Origin: Melieria omissa
Lineage: Eukaryota > Arthropoda > Insecta > Diptera > Ulidiidae
DNA length: 64,000 nucleotides
NCBI GenBank assembly: GCA_963971225.1
Contig: OZ020270.1
Coordinates: forward strand, 71,502,432 to 71,566,431
Direction of reading: 5' to 3'
Part shown: positions 20,821-33,330 of the stretch, piece by piece
Numbering within the stretch: the first letter of the stretch is position 1
Layout: the number at the start of each line of letters is the position of its first letter
Notes under the pieces: generated by a model
Database searches by the model: none
The model's input: the letters and a program-made list of their open reading frames with translations, nothing else
What the model was told of the DNA's origin: nothing
Program-made: the position numbers and the translations under genes

Positions 20821-23800
20821 TTAGACTTGTTCGTCCCGAACAAGAGCCGAGGTTCGGCTGTGATAAGGCGCCAGGCGCTCCAAATGGACTACCTTCAGCT
20901 TAGCGCCTTTATTGCTGCAACGTTGAATCCTGTATACCACGTCGTTTATCCTAGTCACGACTTCGTAAGGTCCTTCCCATGACGCTTGAAGTTTCGGAGA
21001 CAAACCTTTCCTCCGCTGCGGGTTGTAGAGCATTACCAGATCGCCTTCTTGGAACCCTGCTGAGTTGGCCCGTAGATCATATCTGGCTTTCCCCTTATCG
21101 CTGACCAGTTTGGTGCGGCTCCTTATAAACTGGTGAATTTCCTCCAGTTCCGCTCGCTTATTGACCACGTAGTCCATCTTAGCGCCTCCCGTCGTGCTGA
21201 CTACCCCGAACTTCAAGTCAGCGGGTAACCACAACTCTGTGCCGAACACTGCTCGGGCTGGAGTGACTGATGTCGTGTCGTACGGGGCTGACCTATACGC
21301 CATCAGGAACAGGGGGATATGCGTGTCCCAATCCTTTTGATTCCTGCCTACCACTTTCCGCAGATATTCTTCCAGTGTCCGGTTGAAGCGTTCCACCATG
21401 CCGTCGGACTGCGGGTGCAAAGGAGTGGTACGCGTTTTCTTTATCCCCAGCAGCTCACACACTTCCTTGAATACCGCAGACTCGAAATTCCGGCCTTGAT
21501 CTGAGTGTAACTCCAACGGAACTCCGAACCTGACTACCCAGTTGTTTACCAGCTTTTCCGAGATCGTAGTGGCCTCCTGGTTAGGAATAGGGTACACTTC
21601 GGGCCATTTGCTGAAATAATCCATTACCACCAGCACGTATTTGTTGCCTTGAGTGCTAGTTGGGAATGGGCCGGCGACGTCCATAGCAATCCGCTCGAAG
21701 GGCGCTCCCACGTTGTACACGACGGTTTTGTGATGCCTAGGTGCCCTCCACTGGAGTTGTTATGGTATGCCTCGATGACCTCGTTGATTCTGCATTTCGG
21801 CACTACCATTAGGGAGTTGCTGCTCCAACCATCCGCGCTCTCCCATGCGCGGTACAGGCATCCTTCCTTCAGCCGCAGACTTTTCCACTATGCCCAGTAA
21901 GCCGTAGCGATCGGGCTTTCACCGGCCATCTCCTGCCAGTCTGGACGTGCGCCTTGCTTCTTGCTTTCAACGATTTTTGCAAGATCCGCATCCTCACGCT
22001 GGTCTTTTCGTAGCCTCTCCGCAGACCACCCTTCCTCTGGCATAACGCTTACCAACCGGACGTCCACTATCTGTTATTTGCTTTCGGCTAGCAAGCACGG
22101 CCTGCATTCGACTTTGCACGGACGGCGTGACAAGGCATCGGCATTTCCATGGCTACTACCCTTGCGATGCTCTATCGTGTAGTCGTAGTTCTGCAGTCGC
22201 TCGATCCACCGCGCCAATTGCCCTTCAGGATCTTTAAAGTTCAGGAGCCATTTCAATGCCGCATGATCTGTGCGCAAGCGAAACCTTTGTCCACACAGAT
22301 ATTTGTGGAAGTGTTTTACGCAGTCCAATACCGCCAGCAGTTCTCTTCGTGTCACACAGTAGTTGCGTTCCGGTTTCGATAGAACCCTACTGTAGTACGC
22401 TATCACTTGCTCCTGGCCGTCTATTATCTGCGATAGCACACCGCCAATACTATTCCCGCTTGCATCTGTATCTAGCACAAACATCTCCCCAGGCACGGGG
22501 AAGGCCAGAATTGGAGCACTGCACAGTTTTTCCTTCAGACGTGCAAAAGCCTGTTCCTGCTCCTCGTTCCACTCGAAAGCTTGGCCCTTCTTCGTCAGTT
22601 TGTGCAAGCTGCTGGCTATGTTCGCGAATCCCGGAACAAATCGGCGGTAGTATGTGCACAGGCCCAGAAAACTGCGGAGTTCGTGTAGATTGCGTGGTCG
22701 GGGCCATTCCTTCACCGCCGTGATTTTGCCTTCATCAGTATGTACTCTGCGGGCGGAAACCGTATGACCCAGATACTTGACCTCCTTTTGGAACAGCGAG
22801 CACTTCTTTGGGTTGAGTTTAAGCCCGGCTTCTCGTATCCGCTCGAATACCTCCTTTAGCTTTCCCAGGTGGTCGTCGAAGTTTTTACCCATCACCATTA
22901 TGTCGTCGAGGTACACCAGACACGTCCGCCACTGCAGCCCTTTTAGCAAACGTTTCATTAGCCTCTCGAATGTTTCTGGTGCGTTGCAGAGTCCGAACGT
23001 CATGACGGTGAACTGCCACAAACCATCGCCAACACTAAAAGCCGTTTTCTCCTTGTCCTTGTCTGCAAGCTCTACCTGCCAATAGCCGCTGCGTAAGTCG
23101 AGCGTGGAGAACCACTGCGTGCCTGACAGTGTGTCCAGGGTGTCATCGATCCGAGGTAGTGGATAACTGTCCTTCTTGGTCACATCATTGAGCTTCCGAT
23201 AGTCCACACAAAACCGGGTACTGCCATCCTTTTTCTTGACTAGCACGACCGGCGAGCACCAGGGGCTAGAAGAAGGCTCTATGACCTTTTCTTTCTGCAT
23301 ATTTTCGATCAAATTTGTGACCCCTTCCCTCTTTGCCAGCGGAACTTGTTTTGGCGGTTGGCGAATCGGTTTTGCACTTCCGGTGTCGATGTTGTGCTTC
23401 ACTATGGCTGTTCTTCCGCAAATATTGACCCATAGTGCTGCCGAAGAGACCTCGCCTTCGTTTTCTGCTTGGCCGTCAACTCGCTGCTCCACTGGTTCTC
23501 CTGCGGTATGACGTCCATGTTACCACCGCTCTTCTTATTACCTCCAGGTGGGCTACTCTCGCAATTGACCACTGCTACAGCTTCCTTACACTCGCCAATT
23601 ACCTCATCTTTCCCGACGTATCTGGGTGCATTCAGGGGGTTCAGTATTCTGACTGGTATTCTGCCATTCTTAGGTTCCACTAATGTACGTCCGATGATGA
23701 TGTTGTCGTGTCCTTGTTTCGGTGCTTCTACAACCCACAGCCGACTCGTCCCATCGTCCTCGTCCACCTTTGCCCACACAATCGCCTCAGAATTCGCTGG

Positions 23801-24080
23801 TGTCCTCCTTTGCCGATAGCAATCGTTTTTGTAACTTTCCCTTTTACCGGCTCGCGCTCGCCAGTCGCAGTCCGCAGCTGTATGCCATGCAGCGGTTCCC
23901 AGTTCTTCAGAAGCTTCCGTTTTATAATCGAATATGACGCTCCAGTATCCAGTGTCAACACGAACAACTTTCCATCTATCCTTCCTTCAATTGTCAAGCT
24001 GCTGGGCTGTCGTTGCAGCTGTTAGACAAGGACGGTGGGGCAGCAGATTGTGGGGATCAGCTCACGCCCCTTTGGGCTGA
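20821..24080 (-). pseudogene. pol of element B: protease, RT, RNase H, integrase, several breaks
   Basis: Reading on the minus strand, protease starts near 23997 (TLDTGASYSII) but loses its second half to a deletion of roughly 190 bp near 23810. A frame change near 23410 leads into a 472-codon frame with RT (YLDDIMVMG) and RNase H (TDASGNSIGG), ended by a TAA at 22074-22076 where A and C have a sense codon. The integrase finger is cut by a deletion near 21735-21745 after the two histidine positions (SSGGHLGI). The DDE core ([27 protein letters not shown]) and C-terminus are open from 21720 to 20821. Confidence 0.9.
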
Positions 24081-24839
24081 CCCGTTTTAGTTCAACGGCT
24101 CCTCGGCCTCAGCCCTGCGCTTGTTGGCTGAGCCTCGATTGTCAGCATTCCTCGCTTCAGGCGATTGCGATCGAGAACGGGAACGCCTCTTTCGTTGGCG
24201 GCAGTCTCGTGATATGTGGCCCTGCTTGCCACATACCCAGCAAACAACTTTAGAGGAGACCACCCGTGGCCTGTCCGGTGGCTCAGAGCTTATGGCCTGT
24301 ATCGTAATGCCGTTGTCTGGCTGGATCTGGCGTATCCTTGCAGGTGCATACCGAGTGCTCGCAATCCATGTCGCCTCATATTCAGCAGCTTCCGTTACCG
24401 CTACGGAGTGCTCCCAATCCATGTCGGCTCATATGTCATCGCGCTGGTCACCGTCTCCCTAAATGTCGGCTTGCCCATCATCAACGCACTGCGACGTGTC
24501 TCCGGATCATGAAGACCTTCAATAAACGCCTCAATCTTCATCCTCTCGAGATCCTCAGCGCCGAAGGACGGGTAGCACAGCTGCACGAGCCGCTCAATGT
24601 CTGCTGCATATGTCTGCAGCGCCTCGTTGGATCTTTGCCTGCGGTTCTTCAGCTCACAGTAGTACAGCGTTCTGTTGTGCTCGTCGCTGTATTTGGCTGC
24701 CAGCACCCTTATGACGGTCTCGTACTCACTTCGTAAACATTCTGGAACTGATTTTATTACCTCAGCCGCAGCACCTTTAAGAGCCAGCGCCAATCTCCGA
24801 CCTTTCCTTACATCTTACTTAACTGGCCATAACAACCCG

Positions 24840-27824
24840 TTATCGGGTTACGGCCTGCCGGAAAACTTCTCTCCAGGCGCCTCTGCTTCGCGCGCGCCTT
24901 CTCCAGTTGGTCACACCAAGAGATACCAGGGCCTCTTCCACTTGGTCCTTCCACCGGAGACACGGCCTCCCTCTTCGCCGTCGACCTCCAACCATCGCAT
25001 CGAATACCTTTTTCGCCGGAGCTTCGTCGTCCATGCGGCAGACATGACCGAGCCAGCGTAGCCGCTGGATGTTAATTCGCTGCGCTGCGTCCATGTCCTT
25101 ATACAGCTCATTCAGCTCGTTATTGGTTCGTATGCGATAGTCGTCACCAACCCGAACAGGGCCGAAGATTTTGCGAAGCACCTTCCTCTCGAACACTCCA
25201 AGGGCCGCTATGTCGTTTCGTGTCATTGTCCATGCTTCAGCGCCATAGAGGAGCACGGGCAAGATAAGCGTCCTATAGAGTGAAAGTTTTGTCGGTCGAG
25301 AGAGGTCTCTACTTCTCAATTGCCTACCGAGACCGTAGTAGCACCTGTTGGCAAGAGTTATCCTTCGCTTTATCTCCAGACTGACATCATTGCTGCTGTT
25401 GATGGCGGTGCCAAGGTAGACGAATTCCTTGACAACTTCAAAAGCATACCTGTCGGCCTCGACGTGAGACCCTAGCCGCTGCGAGTCCCTGCGTGTAGAC
25501 AGCATATACTTCGTCTTGCCCTCATTTACCACCAGACCCATTTTGGCAGATTCTCTTTCGATAGCCGCAAAGGCAGCGGTGACATCTCGCTTGTTACGTC
25601 CGATGACATCAATATTATCAGCGTAAGCAAGGAGCTGGACACTTTTGTTGAAAATTGTGCCATTACGATGTACACCGGCCTTGCGCAGGACACTCTCCAT
25701 GGTGAAGTTGAAGAGGTCGCAGGACAAAGGATCGCCCTGTCTGAAACCTTGAACGGTATCCAAGGGGTCGGAGAGGTCACTTCCAACCTTGACGGAGCTG
25801 CGCGTATTGCTCAACGTCGCTCTGCAAAGTCTCACGAGCTTTGCAGGGATACCAAGTTCAGACAATGCGGCATATAGGCGATCCCTTATCGGGCTATCGA
25901 ATGCTGCCTTGTAATCGATGAAGAGATGGTGTGTATCGATTTAGTTCTCATGGGTCTTCTTCAGGATTTGGCGTAGAGTGCATATCTGGTCGATGGTGGA
26001 CTTACCAGGTCTAAAGCCGCACTGATAAGGTCCAATCAGCGCCTTGGCGAGTGGCTTTAGTCTTTCACATAATACGCTCGTCAGGACCTTGTATGCAATG
26101 GGAAGTAGGCTGATACCCCTGTAGTTGGCGCATATTGTTGGGTCGCCTATCTTCAGCACAGGACAAAGGGCACTGAGGTTCCAATCGTTGGGCATTCGTT
26201 CCTCCAGCCATATTTTGGAAATGAGCTGATGCATGCACCCAATCAGCTCACCGCCGCCGGCCTTGAACAATACAGCTGGTAGCCCATCCGGCCCTGCAGC
26301 TTTGCTGTTCTTGAGTCGCTGGATAGCGACCCGGACCTCGTCATGGCTGGGCGGTGGCACATCCACACCGTCGTCGTTGATTGGTGCCATCTGGACATCT
26401 TCACCACTGGCGGTATTGTTCCTTTCGTCGCCTGCGAGCAGCTTGGTGAAGTGCTCCTTCCACAACCTCAGCACACCCTGCGCATCCGTAACCAGATCCC
26501 CGTTTTCGTCTCTGCAAGAAGATGCCCCAGGCTTAAATCCTTCCGTAAGACGCTTAATTTTTTGGAAGAATTTTCGGGCGTCATTCCTGCTCCTGCACTC
26601 CGAGATTTCCTCACGCTCGCGCCTTTCTTGCTCCCATTTCTTGCGTCTAAAAAGGCACCTCTCTTTCTTCCTCTCCTCCCGGTATTTTTCTGTCATGGCT
26701 CGCGTGGCGGCCGACTGCAGGGTCTTCTTGTATGTAGCATTCTTCACTGCAGTGGCTGCGCGACACTCTTCATTGTAGCATTGGTTTTTTGGTGGTGGGC
26801 GTCGAAAACCAAGGACATTTTCTGCGGCGGCGCGCATAGAGTGGGATAAGTGAGCCCATAATCCGCCGATGTCATCAGGTGGAGAGGGGGAGCGACCGAG
26901 CTGGTTGGAGAGTTGAGCGGAGTAGGCTTCGGCTACCCCTTGTGATCGCAGCTTACTGATGTCCAGCTTTCTTCGCAAACTAGGTTGTGCGGTCTTCGCT
27001 GCGCAAAGACGCATGCGTACCTTGGCTGCAACAAGGTAGTGGTCCGAGTCGATGTTGGGTCCTCGGAACGTGCGCACATCTAGCATGCTAGAAGCATGCC
27101 TTCCATCAATCACAATGTGATCAATCTGGTTGCGGGTGGATTGATCGGGGGATAACCAGGTCGCCGTGTGGATATCGAGGTGCTGGAATCTGGTGCTACT
27201 AACTACCATGTTTCGTGCCGCGGCGAAATCGATCAGCCTCAGACCGTTGTTCGAAGTGGTCCCATGGAGGCTGAACTGCCCGACTGTGGGGCCAAAGATG
27301 CCTTCTCGCCCGACCTTTGCGTTGAAGTCCCCGAGGACAATTTTGACGTCATGGGCCGGGCACCTGTCGTAGACGTCCTCGAGCTTCGCATAGAAGGCAT
27401 CCTTGGTCGCATCGTCCTTCTCTTCCGTCGGGGCGTGCGCGCAAATCAGGCTGATGCTAAAGTATTTAGCTTTGATGCGGATCGAAGCCAGCCGTTCGTT
27501 CACCGGAGTGAACCGAGAGACGTGGTGGCGAAGTCTCTTGCTGACCACAAATCCGCAGCCAAATTCGTGCTTCTCCGCATGGCAGCTGTAGTAGATATCG
27601 CAGTCTGCTCGCTTGGAGCAACCTTGTCCTGTCCATCGCATTTCCTGGATGGCGGTGATGTCAGCCTTACATTTCGTGAGGGCTTCCGCCAGTTGGATAG
27701 AGGCACCTTCCCTATAGAGGGTCCGGACGTTCCAGGTGCATATCCTCAAATCATGGTCCTTGAATCGTTTGCTGTGGTCGTCAACATTGTGGGTTCCTTC
27801 CGAGGCTTGCTTTTTGGCTTTCAT
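24840..27824 (-). pseudogene. RTE ORF: AP endonuclease plus reverse transcriptase, one stop and an RT active-site change
   Basis: The frame starts at 27824 and runs to 24840 with a single interruption, a TAA at 25941-25943 in the RT fingers region. The N-terminus is an exonuclease/endonuclease/phosphatase fold (ICTWNVRTLY, IQEMRWTG, LGDFNAKVG, SDHYLV). RT follows (DGLPAVLFKAGG, FRPGKSTIDQI, GFRQGDPLS). The catalytic YADD box reads YADN, from an AAT codon at 25614-25616, which should abolish polymerisation. The C-terminal RLRWLGHVCRM block is typical of RTE. Only these two changes separate it from an open frame of about 995 codons. Confidence 0.9.
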
Positions 27825-27971
27825 TGGTATTTAGTTTTCCGTGGCGGGCACCAAACCCTGCGCACAACCCAAATTTTAAGTCCTGGGGATAGGACTCGCT
27901 GCACACATTAGTTCACTATTCAGCGGATGCCAAATAGCTATCCAGAAGGGCCGCGCGGAGGCTGTGCATCA

Positions 27972-28155
27972 GCTTGGATTGGACAGGGACAAGGATCGTT
28001 CTGGCGTTCGCCAGGTTGAACGCAATCAGAGACTTTACCTTGTATGTCCGCTCCCTTCCTCCCGCTTGGATTGGACAGGGACAAGGATCGTTCTGGCGTT
28101 CACCAGGTTGAACGCAATCAGAGACTTTACCTTGTATGTCCGCTCCCTTCCTCCC
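27972..28155 (-). repeat. Two tandem 92-bp units at the 5' end of the RTE element
   Basis: Units 27972-28063 and 28064-28155 share GCTTGGATTGGACAGGGACA at the start and differ at very few bases. Repeated 5' units act as promoter monomers in some LINEs, which is a possible role here. Confidence 0.85.
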
Positions 28156-29108
28156 TTTCCCTTTCCTTACATCGGTCCACTGATTTTCCAGAGCAGCCAG
28201 GTCGAATTGCAGCTTGAATGTGTCGAACGGCGTAGTCCCATCTTAACTAGGCACTTCTGCTCGGGGGGCAACACTTTCCGGAACCGGCGGCAACCATTCT
28301 CGCGGCTGTACCTCCCTAAGCCGCTCGTCCATTTTTCTGTCCATCGAATCTTCCAGACTATCAACTCGATTGTTCAGGGAATCATCAAGATCGTCAACTC
28401 GTTTGTTCAGGGAATCATCCAGATCGCCAACTCGTTTGTTCAGGGAATCATCCAGGCTCGTTTATCCAAGTGCTCTACTCGCGTCTCCAGGTGCTCGACT
28501 TTCCCATTAATCCTGTCTGAGATTTCCTCCACTTTCTGCTCCAAGCGCGCAGAATTTTCCTGAAGCTTGACTTCCATTCTCTCCGCCACTTGCGCCGATA
28601 TTTCCTGGGTCGCCGTTTCCATTTTCGCTGCCATTTCCCGATTTGTAGTTTCCAGCTTCGCAGACATTTCTCGATTTGGAGTCTCGACTTTTGCCGTATT
28701 TCGATATTCGTAGTTTCCAGCTTCGCTGCCATTTCACGGTTGGAAGTCTCGAACATGCCTTTAAGTGCAACCATTAGCTGGCTCATGTCCAATGCTTGTA
28801 GTGGCGCAGCTGCTGCAGCCGTACTTTGCAGCGACACAGCAGCAGCAGGCGATTCCTCCACCTTGGCCGACGCCTCTAGTTCTTGCGCTCCGAACTCGTG
28901 CACAGTCCAATCGACGCCTCGTGCCTTACATGCTTCTCGCAAGCGCAACTGCAACTCCACTTTTCCGCCAGCAGTCGGCAAATTCCAGGCAGCCAGCTCC
29001 TTCTTCAGCTGGTCTACCTTCAGCAGCTCGAGTTTAACCATGTCCGGGCTTTTATAATTTTATTTATTTAGTTATTTATTTCTTTTGTTTACTTTCAATT
29101 TTCCACAA

Positions 29109-29125
29109 TCCCACTTCTGACACCA
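29109..29125 (-). other. Primer binding site of element B
   Basis: On the minus strand TGGTGTCAGAAGTGGGA, identical to element A, two bases from the LTR end at 29128. Confidence 0.65.
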
Positions 29126-29379
29126 AATGTTACGAATATTAGCTCTAGTGGTTTGTTACGTATCTCTGGATTGCGTAATTTGAAAATAAAACCCTCAGTT
29201 TCTCAAACGCAGTCAATAAAATAAACCAATCACTTTATTTCACAGATTTACACTTCACTGTCTTCACACTTAAGTATTTGCTCAATTACTCCGTGTGTCA
29301 CCTTCACTAGTCAAAATCAGACTGACTCGCTGCGCCGCACCCGGCTGCCTTTTATACCTGTCCGGCCATCGCGCAGATC

Positions 29380-29846
29380 CATGGCACAATAAACAAGGTA
29401 GTGTCAGGAAGGAGCGAAAAAATTGACGTGTATTTTGTTAGTGTTTTTGTTCGGTTCATTGTCAAATCAGACGGACGGTTCTCTTGCCAACAGTATTGCC
29501 AGCATCGAATAGACCACTTGGCCTAATCGAAAACGTAAAAATACACCAATTAACAGCAAAAGTACATAGCTTCTTTGATTTAATCTGTTGTTTTACAATT
29601 AGGGGCAAAAGTGCTAATTCCATAGTTCGCCGATTTTGCGTTAATTCATAAAAGTTAACGAAAATTGGAAAAATAATATCCTTTCGTCATTGCAAAAATG
29701 CTTAAAATTTCACAGAAAAAGAGTTGACTGGCAATGCTGTTCGCCGAATGTAAACAAAATAGACAAAAATTTCTGATAACCTACCGAACTCTGACGAGAA
29801 AAAAAAATTCGCTCCTTCCTGCCACTACCTTGTTTATTGTGCCATG
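29380..29846. mobile_element. hAT-type MITE (CATGG family) in the LTR of element B
   Basis: Inverted ends of about 38 bp starting CATGGCACAATAAACAAGG are flanked by perfect 8-bp copies CGCAGATC (29372-29379, 29847-29854). No coding sequence. Related copies: 31256, and more distantly 32783 and 50852. Confidence 0.9.
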
Positions 29847-29954
29847 CGCAGATCGTTCTCGCACATTCCGGAGTGGACTAAAGGTTTCCATGATGATTGC
29901 GACCATCATTGCCAGGTTGGACTAAAAGTTTCCATCATTGCCAGGTTGGCCTAA

Positions 29955-32334
29955 TGGCCAAACTCCATAAAGCGCGTTTCAGGCGTATCGTGGTTTTTCG
30001 CGTTTCTGGTGTTTCGAGAAACAGTTGAATCAGTGTAATTGTATGAAGCAAACTCCATGACTTGACATCGATACGGCCGAAACGCGGCAAAAGTTGAACT
30101 ATTTTCAACTTTCTCTCGCGTTTCTAGCTTTACGACGTCAAACAGCTGACAGAGCTCCTAAAGATGTCATATATTATGTGGTTAAATGTGCCGATAACAA
30201 ACTTGTGTCACAGATAACTCATGTGTCAAAAAGTTCGACAAATTTGGCCTCCGATAAGAGCTTTTTAGCCTCTAATGTCACTCACACAAACACCGCCTCA
30301 CACGCATTGTGCTCTGTTTTGAGATACAGAAATATGTGATTTTTAGTCAAAACGGCGCTTGTCTGTTATCATACCTTTTAAGCATCCAGTCGGGATTGAG
30401 TGATTGAGTGTTGATGGTCAAACGCGTAAGCGGGACTGTCTCGGACGGTTCGATCCTTACTGTAGCTGCTAAGATTTTGGTGACTTTTTTTAATAATATA
30501 TTTTTTTTACGACCCGTGAGAACAATATAAATGGAAAAATTTATTTGGTTTCTATATCTCTTGATTAGTAAATTGTTTGGTTTTGGAGACACATATAATT
30601 GTTCGCAAGTTGTTAAATCAAGCAACCAAGCGCAACATACGGTTACAAACAACCATACAGCAAAAAGATTCGGTTGATGATGACAGGCGCTCATGGGCGT
30701 ACCTAGATATGGGCTGAGGAGGGTAGTTCCCCCTCGTAATTCTATATTTTATACACATATGTACAGAAATCTATATTCTATTCTATTTGAATTTTATATT
30801 CTGAATTTGGAAATGTAGTTATGTCTTTGACCCCTTTTATTTGTTGCTGGGTACGCCCAGGCACTTGCTTTTCACAAAAAAGAATAAAAAGATCGGCACA
30901 ATTTGCCAAAACGGTTTAATTGTTCAGCGGTCACTACATTGTCGCAATACAGTTACGCCGACGCAGACCTGCTGGCGGCTCAGCTATTGGCAATGCGTTG
31001 CCTTAGCAACGATGTGTATGTATCATGCCAAAGAAAATAAAGACTTCATATTCTTTGATTATACACAAAATGTTTAGTGCCTATTCATTTATATCACATT
31101 TTTTTAACACATTATTAATTTCGGGTATAACCGATTAAAAAAGTAAATAAAAAAAAGCGTTGAATGTTAAGAAAAATTTTGCTTCTCGCCCAGCCTTGAA
31201 CCCGAGGCGAAATTTACGAAAAAGAAATAACGGATATCCGACGTGCTGCCTATCTCATGGCACAATAAACAAGGTAATAGCATCCCCGCAACACCAAAAA
31301 CCACATGTATTTTGTTGGTAGGATTGTTTATCGCTACTGTCAAATTCGGCTGTCATTTTCCGACGAAAGAGGGAGAAACTGAAAACAGACAAAAGTGATT
31401 TTTGCCAGACGGTGCTGTATTTGAGTGAAAAAACGGGAAAAGTGCTCAGGTCAGTTGTTTTCAGTCAGGTATTTTCATTTCAACCGATGCGGCAACACCG
31501 CACCACTGCTGACACCGACGATTTTGACAGAAGCGATAAACGATCAGCCGGTGGCTTGCTACAACCTTGTAGTTGAACCATGGCCTACCTGTTACACCAA
31601 ATACAGCATGTGATCGTTGTAACTAAAATCATAAATGTATGTTGCAAAAGATAATATCAAGCAAGAAAAGTTCTGTATGAGCACATGCAGCTGTGTGCGT
31701 AAAATAGCTTTGCGGAAAAAAGCTGTAATTCAGAGCTTGAAATTTTTGTGCCGTTTTCGTCGTATGAGACTGGACATCTATATGATGAGTTATCTGTGCT
31801 TGTGTTATCGCAAAAGTCGAATGCATTTATTTTACACGAAAGCTATTAAATACATTTAATAAACTTATGAAAATCAATATTTTAACATAAAATGTGGAGA
31901 AATTCCTAAAAATTAGCATAATTCTTTGACAGACGAAACTTAGTCTTCCCTGTATTGGAAATTCGATAGCTTATTCGTTGTCGATCGAATTTTGCTCATC
32001 CCTGTGAAATAAATTGCTACAAATTTAATTCAACTGAATCTTTTTTTTATTTTTTACAATGTTCGATATGCATTTATTGTGTTTAAAATGAAATCAGTAA
32101 ATTCTATAAAAACTTTAACGTCGTATAGCAATTTCATTTCGTTGTTTTTCACAATTCACAACGAAATCAATCAGCAGTTTGCCAATGAAAAATTAGCATC
32201 AGCTGACGTAAGAAGAACAAGCTGACGCGTGAAACGCGCTTTTTTGAGTTTGACCATTTGCAACGCGAATAACGCGAGAAACGCATACACGACAAACGCC
32301 GAACGCCTAAAACGCGCTTTATGGAGTTTGGCTA
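29955..32334. mobile_element. TAA-flanked (PIF/Harbinger-like) non-autonomous element in the LTR of element B
   Basis: The ends are inverted (TGGCCAAACTCCATAAAGCG and its inverse with TAGCC). The trinucleotide TAA stands on both sides (29952-29954 and 32335-32337), and the intact LTR at about 20700 gives the empty site. The interior of about 2.4 kb has no convincing gene. It carries many CGCGTTT and AAACGC words near both ends and holds a further MITE at 31256-31582. Confidence 0.85.
31256..31582. mobile_element. Second CATGG-family MITE, nested
   Basis: It starts CATGGCACAATAAACAAGGT and ends ACCTTGTAGTTGAACCATG reading as an imperfect inverse. The 8-bp flanks GCCTATCT (31248-31255) and GCCTACCT (31583-31590) differ at one base. 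It is more diverged than the 29380 copy, so older. Confidence 0.7.
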
Positions 32335-32443
32335 TAACAGTTTCCCTTATTATCGCGGCCGTCGTTGCCAGATTGAATTATAGCACGGCGCGTAGCGACA
32401 GGGTTGCTTTGCACAGCGACAGACTGTCTTATCGTTACAATAT

Positions 32444-33330
32444 GTAATGTAATATCACAGAACAAACAATATACAGAATGCGCATCTGGTGTAAAGAAAA
32501 TTTTCTTTGCGGGTTCCAGCGGTAGGACCCGTTTGTCGATGCGGGGGGAAGCAGTAAAGGGGATGAGAACGCACAGAGCGCGAGAGCGTAAACTGAGAAG
32601 TGTGAGAGCGGTGTATGAAAAAGTGACGCACCACACACTGTGGTTGTTCTTGTTGGGCAACAAAGCGGTGTGCCGCTTGCATGTTGGTGGTGGCTCGTGC
32701 TTGCTCTCCGCTTGCTTTTTTACAAAGAAGAACAAGAAGTGGACAGACAAAGTTTGCATAGAAAAATTGATTGAGCGATCGCCAAGGCGCCTAAATAAGG
32801 TGGTAGCACTACGGAAAAAAACCAAATTCAATGAATTTTATTAGTTCATCCGGTCTGCTTGTAAAATAGACGTTGTAAAAAGTACAAATGGCTGAAATGA
32901 AAATAAATATATGTGTAAAAATATAACCAAGACGCATTAAGAAAGTAAGAATAAGTGGAAAACTATTGCACACATTGTAGTGCTAATTATCAAAGAAAAA
33001 TAGTTTAATTAGTTCTGGTGCTGCAACTACCTATTGAATTTGCCTTGGCGATCGATTTGCCAAATCAACCACAATTTCAATGTTCACGAGCAAAGCCAAG
33101 CTGGCTTGCTGCGGAAAGCAACAACATTGCGTGTTGTTGTCGAAATGAGAATAAAGCCCAGAACCATCGAATCTATGCATGTACATCAATTCGCGCTTAC
33201 TCTCTCGGTTCCCTTTACATTTTCCTCACCTTTGTTGCTTCCCGCCCGCGTCTGAAATGAAATCGCAAAATTATTTCAGATGCGCCTTCTGTATACTGTT
33301 TATTCTGTGGTAATATGCAATAATGCTTCA
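32444..33330. mobile_element. Short element with P-like terminal repeats
   Basis: The left end (TATACAGAATGCGCATCTGG near 32471) and the inverse at the right (GATGCGCCTTCTGTATACTG near 33279) match the termini of the P-superfamily relics at 41.1, 49.7 and 51.4 kb. Inside there is no transposase, so this is a deletion derivative. It carries a MITE at 32783-33047. Confidence 0.65.
32783..33047. mobile_element. hAT-type MITE (CAAGG family)
   Basis: CAAGGC at the left and CCTTG at the right are inverted and continue imperfectly (TAAGGTGGTAGCACTAC against GGTAGTTGCAGCACCAG). The 8-bp flanks GCGATCGC and GCGATCGA differ at the last base. Same family as 50852-51104. Confidence 0.75.

Larger units (their letters stand above)
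24814..28159 (-). mobile_element. RTE-clade non-LTR retrotransposon inserted in gag of element B
   Basis: It is flanked by the 13-bp target copies CCTTTCCTTACAT at 24801-24813 and 28160-28172. One ORF carries endonuclease and RT, which is the RTE layout. The 3' end is short, without a long poly(A). The 5' end has two tandem 92-bp units (27972-28155). Confidence 0.9.
24087..29041 (-). pseudogene. gag of element B, split by an RTE LINE
   Basis: The N-terminal part (start at 29041, SAP domain, NREMAAKLETTN coiled coil) runs to about 28173 with a frame change inside the coiled-coil repeats. The shared in-frame TAA lies at 28243-28245. The C-terminal part (24800 to 24087) has the capsid-like region and the CWVCGKQGHISRDC knuckle, with a local duplication/frame change near 24350-24430. 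At the gag end the slippery word is GTTGAAC instead of GTTAAAC, so the frameshift signal is damaged here. The RTE element (24814-28159) sits at capsid codons near VRKGRR. Confidence 0.88.
20351..32439 (-). mobile_element. LTR element B (same family as A and C) with three inserted transposons
   Basis: On the minus strand the 5' LTR ends at 32439 and the 3' LTR spans 20351-20809. The target copy ATAT is present on both sides (20347-20350 and 32440-32443), so the whole 12.1 kb is one insertion. Nested inside are an RTE LINE (24814-28159), a hAT-type MITE (29380-29846) and a TAA-flanked element (29955-32334). Subtracting these leaves about 5.9 kb, near the 6.06 kb of copy C. It interrupts the decayed CENP-C-like copy 2 or its intron. 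Confidence 0.93.
29128..32439 (-). repeat. 5' LTR of element B, split by two transposons
   Basis: LTR sequence is found at 29128-29379, 29847-29954 and 32335-32439. The pieces join in order when compared with the intact LTR at 20351-20809, which shows both empty sites (CGCAGATC and GGCCTAACAG). Confidence 0.9.

Noticed and set aside
26233..27911. Plus-strand frames of 180-250 codons opposite the RTE ORF
   Set aside because: The minus-strand frame has full endonuclease and RT motifs; the plus-strand readings are shadows.
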